Below are positions 54,303-63,747 of a stretch of DNA of 64,000 bases, piece after piece. Location of the stretch: positions 93,210 to 157,209 of the forward strand of contig NZ_FMZO01000011.1 in assembly GCF_900101395.1 (NCBI RefSeq), in the 5' to 3' direction. The first letter of the stretch is position 1; every line of letters begins with the position of its first letter. The translations under genes and the position numbers were made by a program. The notes beneath the pieces were generated by a model. It was given only the letters and a program-made list of their open reading frames with translations. It was not told where the DNA came from and did not search any database. This DNA comes from Niabella drilacis. GTDB taxonomy: Bacteria > Bacteroidota > Bacteroidia > Chitinophagales > Chitinophagaceae.

Positions 54303-55535
54303 ATGAACCAGCAAAAAAAGACCTCCATTCTCAGCCTTACGGTCGTTGTAGCTGCGCTTGGCTACTTCGTTGATATTTATGACCTGCTTATCTTCGGCAT
54401 CATCCGCATCCCCAGCCTGAAGGAGCTGGGCCTTACGGCGGATGAGATCACCACCAAGGGAGAATGGATCCTTTCGGCCCAGATGGCCGGACTGCTCATC
54501 GGCGGTATCCTCTGGGGTATCTGGGGAGATAAAAAAGGCCGGGTGAAAGTGCTGTTTGGGTCCATCCTTATTTATTCCATTGCCAATATCTGCAACGGGT
54601 TTGTTCAAACCGTGGAGCAATATACGGCGATCCGTTTCCTGGCGGGTATCGGGCTGGCTGGGGAACTGGGCGCCGGCATTACGCTGGTGGCTGAATTGTT
54701 GCCCAAAGAAAAACGGGGCATCGGAACTTCTATCGTTGCCGGTTTTGGCGTACTGGGTGCTGCCGTTGCTTTTTTAATAAAGGAAGAATTTCACTGGCGT
54801 ACCTGCTACTTCATCGGCGGCGGGCTGGGGATCCTCCTGTTGCTGCTCCGGATCTCGGTGCTGGAGTCGGGCATGTATCACCGGATGAATGCCGCTGATG
54901 TCAAAAAGGGACGGTTCCTGATGCTTTTCAGCAGCAGGGAGCGTTTTACCAAGTATATTAAAAGTATTTTTATAGGCCTGCCCACATGGCTGGTGATCGG
55001 GATACTCATCACTTTCAGCAGCGAGTTCGGAAAACAATTCGGGATCACCGGTGATGTTGATCCCGGCCGGTCTATTATGTATGCTTATATCGGGCTGGCC
55101 CTGGGCGATATTACCATCGGCCTCGTAAGCCAATGGCTCAAAAGCCGTAAAAAAGCACTGTATATTTTTTATGCCCTCACTTTTATTTCGATGCTCCTTT
55201 ATTTTACCACTCAGTGGAACGGCACGCCCGGCTGGATGTATACCCTCTGTTTTTTCCTGGGTTTCAGCATCGGGTTCTGGGCCATTTTTGTTACGGTGGG
55301 TGCAGAGCAGTTTGGTACCAACCTGAGGGCGACCGCAGCAACCACCGTTCCCAATTTTGTACGGGGTTTATTACCACTCATCCTGCTCCTGTTTAAAGAA
55401 ATACGCGGCATCAGTAATGTGGGCTATGTAAATGGCGCTATTATAACCTCAGCTATCGTAATGGCTGTTTCCACCATTGCAGTGATCACCCTCCCGGAAA
55501 CTTTTCATAAAGATCTGAATTACGAAGAGCTTTAA
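54303..55535 (+). CDS. MFS transporter
   Basis: 410 aa from the ATG at 54303, 13 bp after aroQ; the longer frame overlaps aroQ. Twelve TM segments, with the loop 2-3 signature GILWGIWGDKKGRVKVLFGS and helix 4-5 region FLAGIGLAGELGAGITLV of the sugar/metabolite:H+ symporter group. It may import a shikimate-pathway-linked or aromatic compound, though the pairing with aroQ may be chance. The MITE starts on its stop codon. Confidence 0.9.
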   Translation: MNQQKKTSILSLTVVVAALGYFVDIYDLLIFGIIRIPSLKELGLTADEITTKGEWILSAQMAGLLIGGILWGIWGDKKGRVKVLFGSILIYSIANICNGFVQTVEQYTAIRFLAGIGLAGELGAGITLVAELLPKEKRGIGTSIVAGFGVLGAAVAFLIKEEFHWRTCYFIGGGLGILLLLLRISVLESGMYHRMNAADVKKGRFLMLFSSRERFTKYIKSIFIGLPTWLVIGILITFSSEFGKQFGITGDVDPGRSIMYAYIGLALGDITIGLVSQWLKSRKKALYIFYALTFISMLLYFTTQWNGTPGWMYTLCFFLGFSIGFWAIFVTVGAEQFGTNLRATAATTVPNFVRGLLPLILLLFKEIRGISNVGYVNGAIITSAIVMAVSTIAVITLPETFHKDLNYEEL

Positions 55536-55697
55536 GAGCCTGTTTAAATTTTATTGATGGAATTTATTATGAAGCTATTTTGGAGCGAAACAAGGAAAGT
55601 TTTGCAGGCATAGTAGGCCACTATGGCGAAAAATTTAACGCAGTTGCAGCCCAAAACAGCCATAATAAAGCCATTGAATGAATTTTAAACAGGCTCT
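55535..55697 (+). mobile_element. 163-bp MITE, copy 2
   Basis: Inverted copy of 53324-53486, two mismatches in 163. The core is flanked by TAA on both sides (3-bp target duplication); the left TAA is the stop codon of the MFS gene. With copy 1 it brackets aroQ-MFS. Confidence 0.85.
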
Positions 55698-56085
55698 AAG
55701 TCCAAAATGTGAAAAGGCGGAGATGTAAGAATGCGTCAGGCATATAACCGTTTTATCTCCGGAGCCCTGTTGACCATTGACTACTGACAGGGGATGAAGC
55801 CGTTTCTCTTCTCATCGATCAATCTTTTGTTTAAGGTTTGACCTTAGATCCGTTTTTATGCCTGATATTTTCCCAAACGTTTGGGAGACTATTGACCATC
55901 AACTATCGGCCATCAGCCATTAACACTGTTCAAACCTGTTTTATACTTCATTAACAGACCCCACATTTTCATATTTTCAAATTAACAATATTTAACATTG
56001 GTTCTTTATTCGCATATTTCCGCATTTTCCAATCTTCAAATTGTTCCCGGTAGCTTACATTTGCGGGATAATAATAAATTTGATC
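55698..56085. other. 388-bp intergenic region with degenerate repeats and promoter
   Basis: It contains scrambled TTGACCATYRACTA-type phrases (about 55767-55925) resembling degenerate intergenic repeats. A TACATTTG -7 box at 56056-56063, 22 bp before the DUF4254 start, is the likely promoter. No ORF is supported. Confidence 0.45.
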
Positions 56086-56691
56086 ATGCGCACGGCAGAC
56101 TGGATCCCTATTTTTCAGCAAAGTATTTCCGACTATCATCAAACGGACCAGGTTGATACGCCGGTTCAAAATCCCTTCACCAAGGGGTCCCTGGAATTCC
56201 TGATGTATGAAAAGAACTGGATCGATACGGTGCAGTGGCACCTGGAAGACATTATCCGGGATCCGCAGATCGACCCGGTTCAGGCCCTGGCTATAAAAAG
56301 GAGGATCGACAGCTCCAACCAGCACCGTACAGATATGGTGGAATATATTGACAGCTGGTTCCTGCAGCAGTTCAGCAGCGTGCCCGTAACCGACGATGCC
56401 TCCTTTAATACAGAAAGTCCGGCCTGGGCTATTGACCGGCTGTCGATCCTGGAATTAAAGATCTACCACATGCAGCAGGAAGCAACACGGCCTGATGCTT
56501 CTGAGGTACACCGGGCGGCCTGTTCTGCCAAACTGGATATCCTGCTTACCCAGCGTAACGATCTGTCTGCCGCCATCGACCAGCTGCTCAGTGATATTGT
56601 TGCGGGCAAAAAATATATGAAAGTGTACAAACAAATGAAAATGTACAACGACGAAAGTCTGAACCCCGTCCTTTACCAGCAAAAAAAATGA
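56086..56691 (+). CDS. DUF4254 domain-containing protein
   Basis: 201-aa protein from the ATG at 56086, which follows the -7 box at the right distance. All-helical, with EFLMYEKNWIDTVQWHLEDI, AIKRRIDSSNQHRTDMVEYI and SPAWAIDRLSILELKIYHM, the DUF4254 pattern. The family has no experimental function but is regularly next to glycosyltransferases. It overlaps the GT9 gene by 4 bp, so it is translationally coupled. Confidence 0.88.
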   Translation: MRTADWIPIFQQSISDYHQTDQVDTPVQNPFTKGSLEFLMYEKNWIDTVQWHLEDIIRDPQIDPVQALAIKRRIDSSNQHRTDMVEYIDSWFLQQFSSVPVTDDASFNTESPAWAIDRLSILELKIYHMQQEATRPDASEVHRAACSAKLDILLTQRNDLSAAIDQLLSDIVAGKKYMKVYKQMKMYNDESLNPVLYQQKK

Positions 56692-57713
56692 TGAGCGCCG
56701 CACCCGCACATATACTGGCCCTGCGGTTTTCTGCATTGGGCGATGTGGCTATGACCGTTCCTGTTTTAAAGCGGCTGCTGGAGCAAAACCCGGCGCTGGA
56801 GATCACCCTGGTTTCGGTACCCTTTCACCAGCCGCTTTTTGAGAATATCGAGCGGCTGCATTTTTACGGAGCCGATATCAGGAATGATTTCAAAGGGATT
56901 ACCGGACTGATCCGGCTGGCGCGGACATTAAAAAAGGACATCCGGTTTGATGCTGTTGCCGACCTGCATGATGTGCTGCGTACCAAGATCATCCGCAATT
57001 TCCTGGGCCGGGTGCCGGTAGCGGTTATGGATAAAGGCCGGAAAGAGAAAAAGGAACTGACAAGACCCGGAAACAAAAAACTGCGCCCGCTCAAAACCAC
57101 GTTTCAACGCTATGCCGACGTGTTTACAAAGCTGGGGATGCGGGTAGATATCGGACGTCAGAGATCAGAGACCAGAGATCAGGCGTCAGACCTATCAACC
57201 CCCAAATCCATTGGTGTTGCCCCTTTTGCAAAGCATGCGGCGAAAATGTATCCCTTGAATAAAATGGAACAGGTAGTGCAGCAGCTGGCGCAGGATGACC
57301 GGAACACTGTTTTTTTATTGGGCAGCAGGGCCGAGGCCCCTGTGCTGGAGCAATGGGCCGCCGGTCATCCGAATATACAGGTGGTTGCGGGGCATTATAC
57401 CTTTGCTGCCGAGCTTGGGCTGATCGCCGGCATGGATGTAATGCTGACGATGGACTCTGCCAATATGCACCTGGCCTCTCTTTACGGAGTGCCCGTGGTT
57501 TCCGTTTGGGGCGGTACCCATCCCTGGCTGGGATTTTATGGCTGGGGGCAGGACCCGGAAAATGCCATTCAAACCGATCTTCCCTGCCGGCCCTCTTCCG
57601 TTTTTGGCAATAAACCCTGCCCGGTGCATGGAGAAGCCGGGTGTATGCAGGAAATTACGCCGGAAATGATCACTGTTAAAATTAGAAATATTTTAAATGG
57701 GAATTCGAATTAA
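56688..57713 (+). CDS. Glycosyltransferase family 9 (heptosyltransferase-like)
   Basis: 341-aa GT-B fold enzyme. LALRFSALGDVAMTVPVLKR at the N-terminus and the donor-binding SANMHLASLYGVPVVSVWGG, then HPWLGFYGW are GT9 hallmarks; it transfers heptose or similar sugars to LPS core. Between the two domains (about residues 156-169) lies an odd low-complexity insert (RQRSETRDQASD) encoded by tandem gatcagag-like DNA. The enzyme should still fold, as the insert is in frame and in a linker. Confidence 0.9.
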   Translation: MMSAAPAHILALRFSALGDVAMTVPVLKRLLEQNPALEITLVSVPFHQPLFENIERLHFYGADIRNDFKGITGLIRLARTLKKDIRFDAVADLHDVLRTKIIRNFLGRVPVAVMDKGRKEKKELTRPGNKKLRPLKTTFQRYADVFTKLGMRVDIGRQRSETRDQASDLSTPKSIGVAPFAKHAAKMYPLNKMEQVVQQLAQDDRNTVFLLGSRAEAPVLEQWAAGHPNIQVVAGHYTFAAELGLIAGMDVMLTMDSANMHLASLYGVPVVSVWGGTHPWLGFYGWGQDPENAIQTDLPCRPSSVFGNKPCPVHGEAGCMQEITPEMITVKIRNILNGNSN

Positions 57714-57741
57714 TTCCTATCTTTTCATAAAATTACACGCT

Positions 57742-59451
57742 ATGTTTTTGAGCAAACCTGTTGTGAGTGCATCTTTGTGTATTTTGACTTTGCTTGCCTG
57801 CTGCCGACCAAAACACGATGTTGTTCCCCCAAAATCAACGGGTGTCAGCCCGGAATTACTGGCAGATTCCCTTTTCTTATACGCAAAACAGGTCTACTAC
57901 TGGAACAATACCCTGCCGGATATCTCGGGCTTTAATCCCAGGAGACTGGTCTCCGCAGATACCATAACCGGTCTTAATGATGAAATGTTCGCCATCAGCA
58001 GATTTGCGACCAATCCTGCAACGGGATTTTCCTATGAGCAAAAGATCGGCTATAACAGCAGCGGCAATCCCGAAAATGATAATACCGAAGCGAAGTTCTC
58101 CTATATTTTAAAGACAAGCGATGTCTATGGCGGCGGTGGCATAAGTGCTGCGCCCCACAACCCATCAATGGGAGACAATCTTAAAATGACACTGGACGGG
58201 AAAGACAACAGTCTTGGTTTTGTTATGGGTTTTATACCGGTTGATGAGGCCGGCACATTACAGGACCCCATGCCTTATGTCAATAAAGACAGCCTGGTTG
58301 GCCTGGTACGCTATGTAACCAAGGGGTCACCCGCCTACAATGCCGGGCTGAAAAGAGGCGACATTATCTCAAAGATCAATGGCAACAGCTGGAGATTTGA
58401 AACCGATCAATCAAGAATCAATAACGCATTAGATGCGTCCAGCATTACGGTTACCGTATACAAGCCCGGCACAAAAACCAGCAGGGATGTACCGGTGCAA
58501 AAAGCGCTTTATACGATGAATCCCGTGTTTAATGATACGGTACTGGATGTTGAGGGAAAGAAAATAGGTTATGTGGCATTCCAGTCCTTTACGGACCTGG
58601 GTAATGCACAAGCGGCACTGGATGAAGCATTCAGCAAATTTGGCAACATCACCGATATGGTTGTGGACCTCAGGTACAATGGCGGCGGCTATGTAAAAAC
58701 AGCGGGGTACTTAGGCAACCTCTTAGCCCCCGCCAGTGCTAGCGGCCAGGTATTTTTTGCCGAATATTACAACCAAACCATGCAAAACAAGCAGGCAACC
58801 CTGTTGAAGAATCAACAGGCATACGACGGCAACAACCGCCCGCTGGGATATAACTATTTTGATGTTAACTTTTCTGTTGCCTCCAATACAACTTTACTAA
58901 GCAAAGCGGGACCTTTTAATAATAACAATGCGGTAAAAAACCTCTATTTTATCGTAAGCAGTTCCACCGCATCTGCCAGCGAACTATTGATCAACGGTCT
59001 GATTCCTTATTTTAACAGTGTTTATCTTATTGGCGCGGTGTTTAGCGACAATGGGAAAAAGACCTATGGAAAACCGGTTGGCTTTTTTGAGATACGCCTT
59101 GGAAATTACAGTGTTTATATGGCTAATTTTGAAACAAAGAATAAAAACCAGATCAATGGCACGCAAACCGGAAGCTATTATAGCGGGCTCAGCACGGATC
59201 TGCAGGTGCTGGATGATCTTCGTTATGACTTTGGAAATCCAAACGAGGCCTGTTTTAAATGGGCTATCCGGAAAATTACGGGTAACAATAATTATACCCC
59301 CACGCCTGCCTTACTGATGTCAAGGGCCGCCGGGATCAGTAGTGCAGCTTCCCTATCTGAAACACCCCGCCCCGTCGGGCACGGCGTTGGAAACCTAACC
59401 AGGATCAGCGATATGGTTGTTACTGTAGATCAAAAGAGCACGCTGCACTGA
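57742..59451 (+). CDS. S41 family peptidase lipoprotein with PDZ domain
   Basis: 569 aa from the ATG at 57742, giving a lipobox LLAC (Cys20) so it is membrane-anchored. The PDZ domain is near residues 190-250 (VTKGSPAYNAGLKRGDIISK). The S41 catalytic part has MVVDLRYNGGGYVKTAGYLG and SSTASASELLINGL (catalytic Ser), with a Lys downstream (KKTYGKPVGF). It is a C-terminal-processing-type protease for envelope proteins. A short ORF overlaps its stop (TGATG). Confidence 0.9.
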   Translation: MFLSKPVVSASLCILTLLACCRPKHDVVPPKSTGVSPELLADSLFLYAKQVYYWNNTLPDISGFNPRRLVSADTITGLNDEMFAISRFATNPATGFSYEQKIGYNSSGNPENDNTEAKFSYILKTSDVYGGGGISAAPHNPSMGDNLKMTLDGKDNSLGFVMGFIPVDEAGTLQDPMPYVNKDSLVGLVRYVTKGSPAYNAGLKRGDIISKINGNSWRFETDQSRINNALDASSITVTVYKPGTKTSRDVPVQKALYTMNPVFNDTVLDVEGKKIGYVAFQSFTDLGNAQAALDEAFSKFGNITDMVVDLRYNGGGYVKTAGYLGNLLAPASASGQVFFAEYYNQTMQNKQATLLKNQQAYDGNNRPLGYNYFDVNFSVASNTTLLSKAGPFNNNNAVKNLYFIVSSSTASASELLINGLIPYFNSVYLIGAVFSDNGKKTYGKPVGFFEIRLGNYSVYMANFETKNKNQINGTQTGSYYSGLSTDLQVLDDLRYDFGNPNEACFKWAIRKITGNNNYTPTPALLMSRAAGISSAASLSETPRPVGHGVGNLTRISDMVVTVDQKSTLH

Positions 59452-59654
59452 TGCTCTTTTCCATTGCCGGTAACGCTCAGCGATATGTGCCCGGCAGTTA
59501 TTTCTTTAAAGACGGGCCCGGTAAAAGTTTTTTCTCTTTCGGCCCGCTCCGTACCGGTTGCAGGCAGCTCCGGGTATTCAATATTCCATATCAGGTACCC
59601 ATACCTGTAAAAACAGGCCGGCATCCTTTCCTGCAAAAGAGCATTCAGTTATAG
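59451..59654 (+). CDS. Possible small ORF coupled to the S41 gene
   Basis: 67-residue frame whose ATG overlaps the S41 stop (TGATG). The composition is protein-like but unrecognised (VPGSYFFKDGPGKSFFSFGP). It could be a fragment of a former gene. Weak support. Confidence 0.2.
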   Translation: MLFSIAGNAQRYVPGSYFFKDGPGKSFFSFGPLRTGCRQLRVFNIPYQVPIPVKTGRHPFLQKSIQL

Positions 59655-59678
59655 AGGGAATACGCGTTCTAAAGACTT

Positions 59679-59984
59679 CTATTTTTTAGCGTCTTTAATA
59701 GCAGCCGGGTTGGCCTTCGTGTTGGGCTTAGGCCCCTGGTCGATCTTCGGATCTTTTGTGTTCCGGTCCTTCAGCACATCCTTTGCCGCTGGTTCTTGCG
59801 CTTCTTTCTTTTGTTTTTTCCGGCTGAACCAGCATTTCTTCTTTTTTTGCTCCGGTTTCTTCGATTGCTGAGGCGCGGTCTGTTGTTTTGCGGCAGGCAG
59901 GAAGGCCCCGCCATTCAGCCCGGCATCCGCAGACAATGTTATAACCGAAAATAACGACGCGGATAATAATAGCTTCCAGTTCAT
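59679..59984 (-). CDS. Hypothetical small exported Lys-rich protein
   Basis: 101-aa protein with a signal peptide ending near LSADA (residues 17-21), then a Lys/Gln/Pro-rich mature region (KKPEQKKKKCWFSRKKQKKE) with no fold signature. It may bind nucleic acid or polyanions in the envelope, a guess from charge alone. Confidence 0.55.
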   Translation of the reverse strand: MNWKLLLSASLFSVITLSADAGLNGGAFLPAAKQQTAPQQSKKPEQKKKKCWFSRKKQKKEAQEPAAKDVLKDRNTKDPKIDQGPKPNTKANPAAIKDAKK

Positions 59985-60035
59985 GGTACAGTTCTTTTAT
60001 AAGTATTGACGGGGAACAGCTGCTTTTGATTGTAT

Positions 60036-61220
60036 CTAATCTGTTAAATCTGCAGACACTGCCAGCCAGGCCATCATTCCCATTCCCAATTCGATAGCAT
60101 TCTCATCGATATTAAAAGTAGGCGTATGCACGCCGGCGGTAATCCCCCGTTCCTCGTTCATTACGCCCAGGCGGTAAAAGCAGCCGGGTATCAGCTGGGT
60201 ATAATAGCCAAAATCTTCGGCGCCCATCCGGATCTCGGTCTCCCCCACCTGCCCGTCGCCGGCATAGGCTTTTGCCAGAACGGCCGCCTGTTGGCTGAGC
60301 GCTTCATTATTATATACGCTGGGGTACCCCACATCAATATGCAGGTCAAGGCTGCCTCCCATCCCGTTTACAAGACCATTGGAAATGTTGCGGATGATCT
60401 CATGCGCCTCAAACCGCCATTGCTCGTTCATAGCGCGGAACGTTCCCTTCAACTGCACTTCATCCGGGATCACATTCGTAGTGGTGCCCCCGTTGAATGC
60501 CGTGATCGACAAAACAGTAGGATTTTGGGGGTTGTTGCGGCGGCTGATCACCTGCTGCAGCGCCACCACCAGGTGTGATGCAATGAGGATGGGATCAATA
60601 CAAAGGTTGGGCGCTGCTGCATGCCCGCCCTTGCCCTTTATGGTAAAATAAAGCTCGTCTGCGCTGGCCATCACTTTACCCCCGCGAAAGCTGAGCTTTC
60701 CGACCTCCAATCCCGGATGTACATGCAGCCCCAGTATCGCTGCAGGCGCGGGATTTTCCAGTACACCTTCTTTTATCAGCAGGCTGGCGCCACCCGGGTT
60801 CTTTTCCTCGCCCGGCTGAAAGATCAGCTTGATGGTTCCTTCCCAGCTTTCCTTCAGCTCATTCAGGATCCGGGCAGCACCTAACAGGCAGGCGGTATGT
60901 ACATCATGCCCGCAGGCGTGCATCACCTTTTCATTCACGGACTTATAAGGCACATCATTCAATTCCTGTATAGGTAATGCATCCATATCTGCCCGTAAGG
61001 CAATTACCCGTTTTCCGGGGTTCCTGCCCTTTAATAATCCTACCACCCCGGTTGTTGCTTTAACTTCAAAGGGAATACCCTGTGCAGTCAATTGCGACTG
61101 CACATATGCGGAAGTCTCAAATTCCTGGTAACTCAGCTCGGGATGGGCATGCAAATAGCGGCGTACAGCTATTATTTCCGGCGCATACTGCTTCGCCAGT
61201 GCTTGTATTTTGTCCTTCAT
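60036..61220 (-). CDS. M20 family metallopeptidase / amidohydrolase
   Basis: 394-aa cytosolic di-zinc enzyme of the N-acyl-L-amino-acid amidohydrolase type. Ligand motifs: HACGHDVH (C103, H105), the GEEKNPGG block (E138/E139) and MGAEDFGYYTQLIPGCFYRL near the C-terminus. The lid/dimerisation domain (about residues 180-300) is present. It would remove acyl groups from amino acids or peptides. A SPOR gene follows upstream on the same strand after 57 bp. Confidence 0.93.
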   Translation of the reverse strand: MKDKIQALAKQYAPEIIAVRRYLHAHPELSYQEFETSAYVQSQLTAQGIPFEVKATTGVVGLLKGRNPGKRVIALRADMDALPIQELNDVPYKSVNEKVMHACGHDVHTACLLGAARILNELKESWEGTIKLIFQPGEEKNPGGASLLIKEGVLENPAPAAILGLHVHPGLEVGKLSFRGGKVMASADELYFTIKGKGGHAAAPNLCIDPILIASHLVVALQQVISRRNNPQNPTVLSITAFNGGTTTNVIPDEVQLKGTFRAMNEQWRFEAHEIIRNISNGLVNGMGGSLDLHIDVGYPSVYNNEALSQQAAVLAKAYAGDGQVGETEIRMGAEDFGYYTQLIPGCFYRLGVMNEERGITAGVHTPTFNIDENAIELGMGMMAWLAVSADLTD

Positions 61221-61277
61221 ACGACAAAAATAACTGATAATCTGCTCATTGGAAAATAACTGCGGAAAGGTGTATGA

Positions 61278-61706
61278 TTATTCCTCCTCTTCAGAAGCAC
61301 CCGGGTTTACTTCCACAATATCGTTCATAATAAATACCCCGCTGGGAAAAAAGGCAGCCAGCTTTTTCTGATAAGCCTGGGCATCCTGCCGGGATGTAAA
61401 ATTGCCGGCTTTTACCTTAAAGTAAGGCGACTGATGCCACATATAGGGCTTAAGCTCGGGGAAGTTAGAATAGATCTTGGTGCGCGCAGCGATGGCATCC
61501 GATTTATTATTGGTACTGATGATCAGCAACCGGTAGCCTGGCGCCGTTCTTCTTTTAGCAGAATTACGGGTAGAAAGATTGTTGACTTCTGCCTGCTTTT
61601 TAAGCAGCAGGTCAATCCGGGGATCTTTATATACAGCTACGCCACCGGACTGCGCCATTAACCGGGAACACAAAAAGACCAGGGAAAAGAGAAAAACGTA
61701 TTTCAT
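61278..61706 (-). CDS. SPOR domain-containing exported protein
   Basis: 142 aa from the ATG at 61706 (clean signal peptide, MKYVFLFSLVFLCSRLMAQ); a longer frame starts 10 codons upstream. The C-terminal SPOR-type fold has GYRLLIISTNNKSDA, PYFKVKAGNFTSRQDAQAYQ and FPSGVFIMNDIVEV. SPOR domains bind denuded peptidoglycan at division sites. The tail is acidic. Confidence 0.85.
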   Translation of the reverse strand: MKYVFLFSLVFLCSRLMAQSGGVAVYKDPRIDLLLKKQAEVNNLSTRNSAKRRTAPGYRLLIISTNNKSDAIAARTKIYSNFPELKPYMWHQSPYFKVKAGNFTSRQDAQAYQKKLAAFFPSGVFIMNDIVEVNPGASEEEE

Positions 61707-61863
61707 ATCTTCTAAATATCCATTATTAACTGCCATTCTATGCCGGAACTACTATTATACAGATAGATTGTCCGGCTTCGCAATAAGTTGCAACAAAAAT
61801 AATGCTACAAATGGATAACTTTATCCGGCCGGGGCCGGCAGCATTATTTTTTCCGAAATAACA

Positions 61864-62115
61864 ATGAAGAATATGAACGGATCTGTTGAATATATCGGCT
61901 ATTTAGCGATGACCTTACTGGTTATTTCCTTTATCCCCAAACAATTGAAGGTGATCCGTGTGATCAATTTCACCGGCTGCATCTTTTTTGTGGTTTACGG
62001 GGCAATGCTGGGATGGAAATGGCCGATCATTATTTCCAACGGGCTCATTGCTGTGATCCAGCTTTACCACCTTTTTGTTAAAAAAGCAGCTGTGGTCGAA
62101 GATAAAAGGGCTTGA
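61864..62115 (+). CDS. Small membrane protein, SemiSWEET/YgjV-like
   Basis: 83-aa protein with three hydrophobic helices: YIGYLAMTLLVISFIPKQLK, FTGCIFFVVYGAMLGW and IIISNGLIAVIQLYHL. It fits small triple-helix SemiSWEET/YgjV-type proteins, which act as dimers. Sugar transport is not proven. Confidence 0.6.
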   Translation: MKNMNGSVEYIGYLAMTLLVISFIPKQLKVIRVINFTGCIFFVVYGAMLGWKWPIIISNGLIAVIQLYHLFVKKAAVVEDKRA

Positions 62116-62155
62116 TTGTGATTTGCTTGCATTATTTTATGAATCTTTGCAGCCC

Positions 62156-63187
62156 ATGATCCCGACTGTCGCCATTGTTATCTTAAACTGGAACGGTAAA
62201 AAATACCTGGAACAGTTCCTGCCCGGCGTTGTGCAAACCCGGTATGATCATTTGCAGGTAGTAGTAGCCGATAACGGATCCACCGACGAATCCGTCAGCT
62301 ACCTGGAGCGTCATTTTCCACAGGTACGGATCATCCGGTTTGAAGAGAATCATGGTTTTGCAAAGGGCTATAATCTTGCCCTGGAACAGGTTTCAGCCGA
62401 TTACTATTTATTATTGAATTCCGACGTTCAGGTTACGGACGGGTTCCTGACCCCTCTTTTGAATATGCTGGAAGCGGAACCGTCACTGGCGGCCTGTCAG
62501 CCCAAGATCCTGTCGTACAACCATCCTGCCTATTTTGAATATGCCGGTGCCGCTGGCGGCTGGCTGGATCATTTCTGTTATCCTTTTGCCAGGGGCAGGG
62601 TCTTCGATTTTACGGAAACAGACGAAGGGCAGTACAACACGGCCGGCCCCGTGTTCTGGGCCAGCGGGGCTGCCCTGTTCATCCGGTCGGCCGTGTTTCA
62701 TGAGGCCGGCGGGTTTGATCCTTATTTTTTTGCACACCAGGAAGAGATCGATCTGTGCTGGCGCATCCAGCTTCTGGGGTACACGATCAGCTCCTGCCCT
62801 GCTTCAGTAGTATACCACGTGGGTGGTGGTACACTGCCAAAGGGAAACTCATTAAAGACCTATCTTAATTTCCGCAACAACCATATCATGATGTATAAAA
62901 ACATGTACGGCTGGCGGCGGATATACGTAATTCTATTGCGGGCGATCCTGGATGGGGTGTCTGCTTTTAAAAGCCTGCTGGGCGGAGACGGAGGTTATTT
63001 TATAGCCGTAGCCAGTGCGCACCTTTCTTTTGTAAAATGGATGCTGGTTGATCAGAAAAAAAGTGTCTTTCCCAAAAACAAAAAAAGGCCCTTGCGGGGG
63101 TTCCTGAAAAAGAACATCGCCTGGGAGCATTTTGTAAAAGGCAAAAAAAAGTTCTCGGAAATTGTTGACAAAGAAGTGACAAATTAA
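62156..63187 (+). CDS. Glycosyltransferase family 2
   Basis: 343 aa from the ATG at 62156, which starts the GT-A fold (MIPTVAIVILNWNGKKYLEQ). Donor motifs: ADNGSTDE (38-45), LNSDVQVTDGF (DxD-like), and EEIDLCWRIQLLGY (catalytic-type acid). The C-terminal part is hydrophobic in places and basic at the end (KNKKRPLRGFLKK). Rhamnosyltransferase-like members act in surface polysaccharide synthesis. Confidence 0.92.
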   Translation: MIPTVAIVILNWNGKKYLEQFLPGVVQTRYDHLQVVVADNGSTDESVSYLERHFPQVRIIRFEENHGFAKGYNLALEQVSADYYLLLNSDVQVTDGFLTPLLNMLEAEPSLAACQPKILSYNHPAYFEYAGAAGGWLDHFCYPFARGRVFDFTETDEGQYNTAGPVFWASGAALFIRSAVFHEAGGFDPYFFAHQEEIDLCWRIQLLGYTISSCPASVVYHVGGGTLPKGNSLKTYLNFRNNHIMMYKNMYGWRRIYVILLRAILDGVSAFKSLLGGDGGYFIAVASAHLSFVKWMLVDQKKSVFPKNKKRPLRGFLKKNIAWEHFVKGKKKFSEIVDKEVTN

Positions 63188-63199
63188 TGAATAGATCCT

Positions 63200-63207
63200 T
63201 ATTTTTG
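63200..63207 (+). promoter_or_regulatory. Predicted -7 box of the 63231 gene
   Basis: TATTTTTG (TAnnTTTG match) 23 bp before the ATG. Confidence 0.4.
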
Positions 63208-63230
63208 CCACACAATATTATTGATACAGA

Positions 63231-63473
63231 ATGGAACATAATTTTGACGCTGAGCAAATAAAAGAACAGGAGTACCAGGAAGAGTTAAAACAGAGCCAGA
63301 AAAAGGATTTCAAATTCAGCTGGGTGTCCAGTTCCCGTTTTTTATTCTATCTTGTTTATGCATGCCTTTTTTTATTTACGTGGGGAGGCTGCTACCGTTT
63401 ATATACAAAGCGTTTTGAAAAGCCGGCCGTTCATGTTCAGGAAAGCACTTTGTACACACCAAAGTATAAATAA
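63231..63473 (+). CDS. Small single-pass membrane protein
   Basis: 80-aa protein with a charged N-terminal helix (AEQIKEQEYQEELKQSQKKD), one TM (FLFYLVYACLFLFTWGG, 38-54) and a short exported tail. It is unrecognised. It has its own promoter box and precedes the tRNA genes. Confidence 0.6.
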   Translation: MEHNFDAEQIKEQEYQEELKQSQKKDFKFSWVSSSRFLFYLVYACLFLFTWGGCYRLYTKRFEKPAVHVQESTLYTPKYK

Positions 63474-63493
63474 AAAAAAAGTTGCCGATTTTT

Positions 63494-63523
63494 TTTGTAG
63501 TTAAAAAAAATCCCTTATCTTCG
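63494..63523 (+). promoter_or_regulatory. Predicted tRNA promoter
   Basis: -33 TTTG (63494-63497), 18-bp spacer, -7 TATCTTCG (63516-63523), 58 bp before the tRNA-Gly gene. Confidence 0.55.
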
Positions 63524-63580
63524 CAACCCCTTAAGTAACAAGCCAATACTTAAGAAAAAACAAAAAAAGTTCTTATAAAT

Positions 63581-63653
<73 letters not shown>

Positions 63654-63665
63654 CATTAAAAAGGT

Positions 63666-63691
63666 CCTCTCAATAGAGAGGATTTTTTTTG
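63666..63691 (+). terminator. Terminator after tRNA-Gly
   Basis: A 6-7 bp stem (CCTCTC / GAGAGG) with a short loop, followed by eight T. Confidence 0.8.
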
Positions 63692-63747
63692 GGGCTTCGG
63701 TTCTTCGATGCACTCAGAACCCACCCCTAATAGTTCTTAAACGCATT

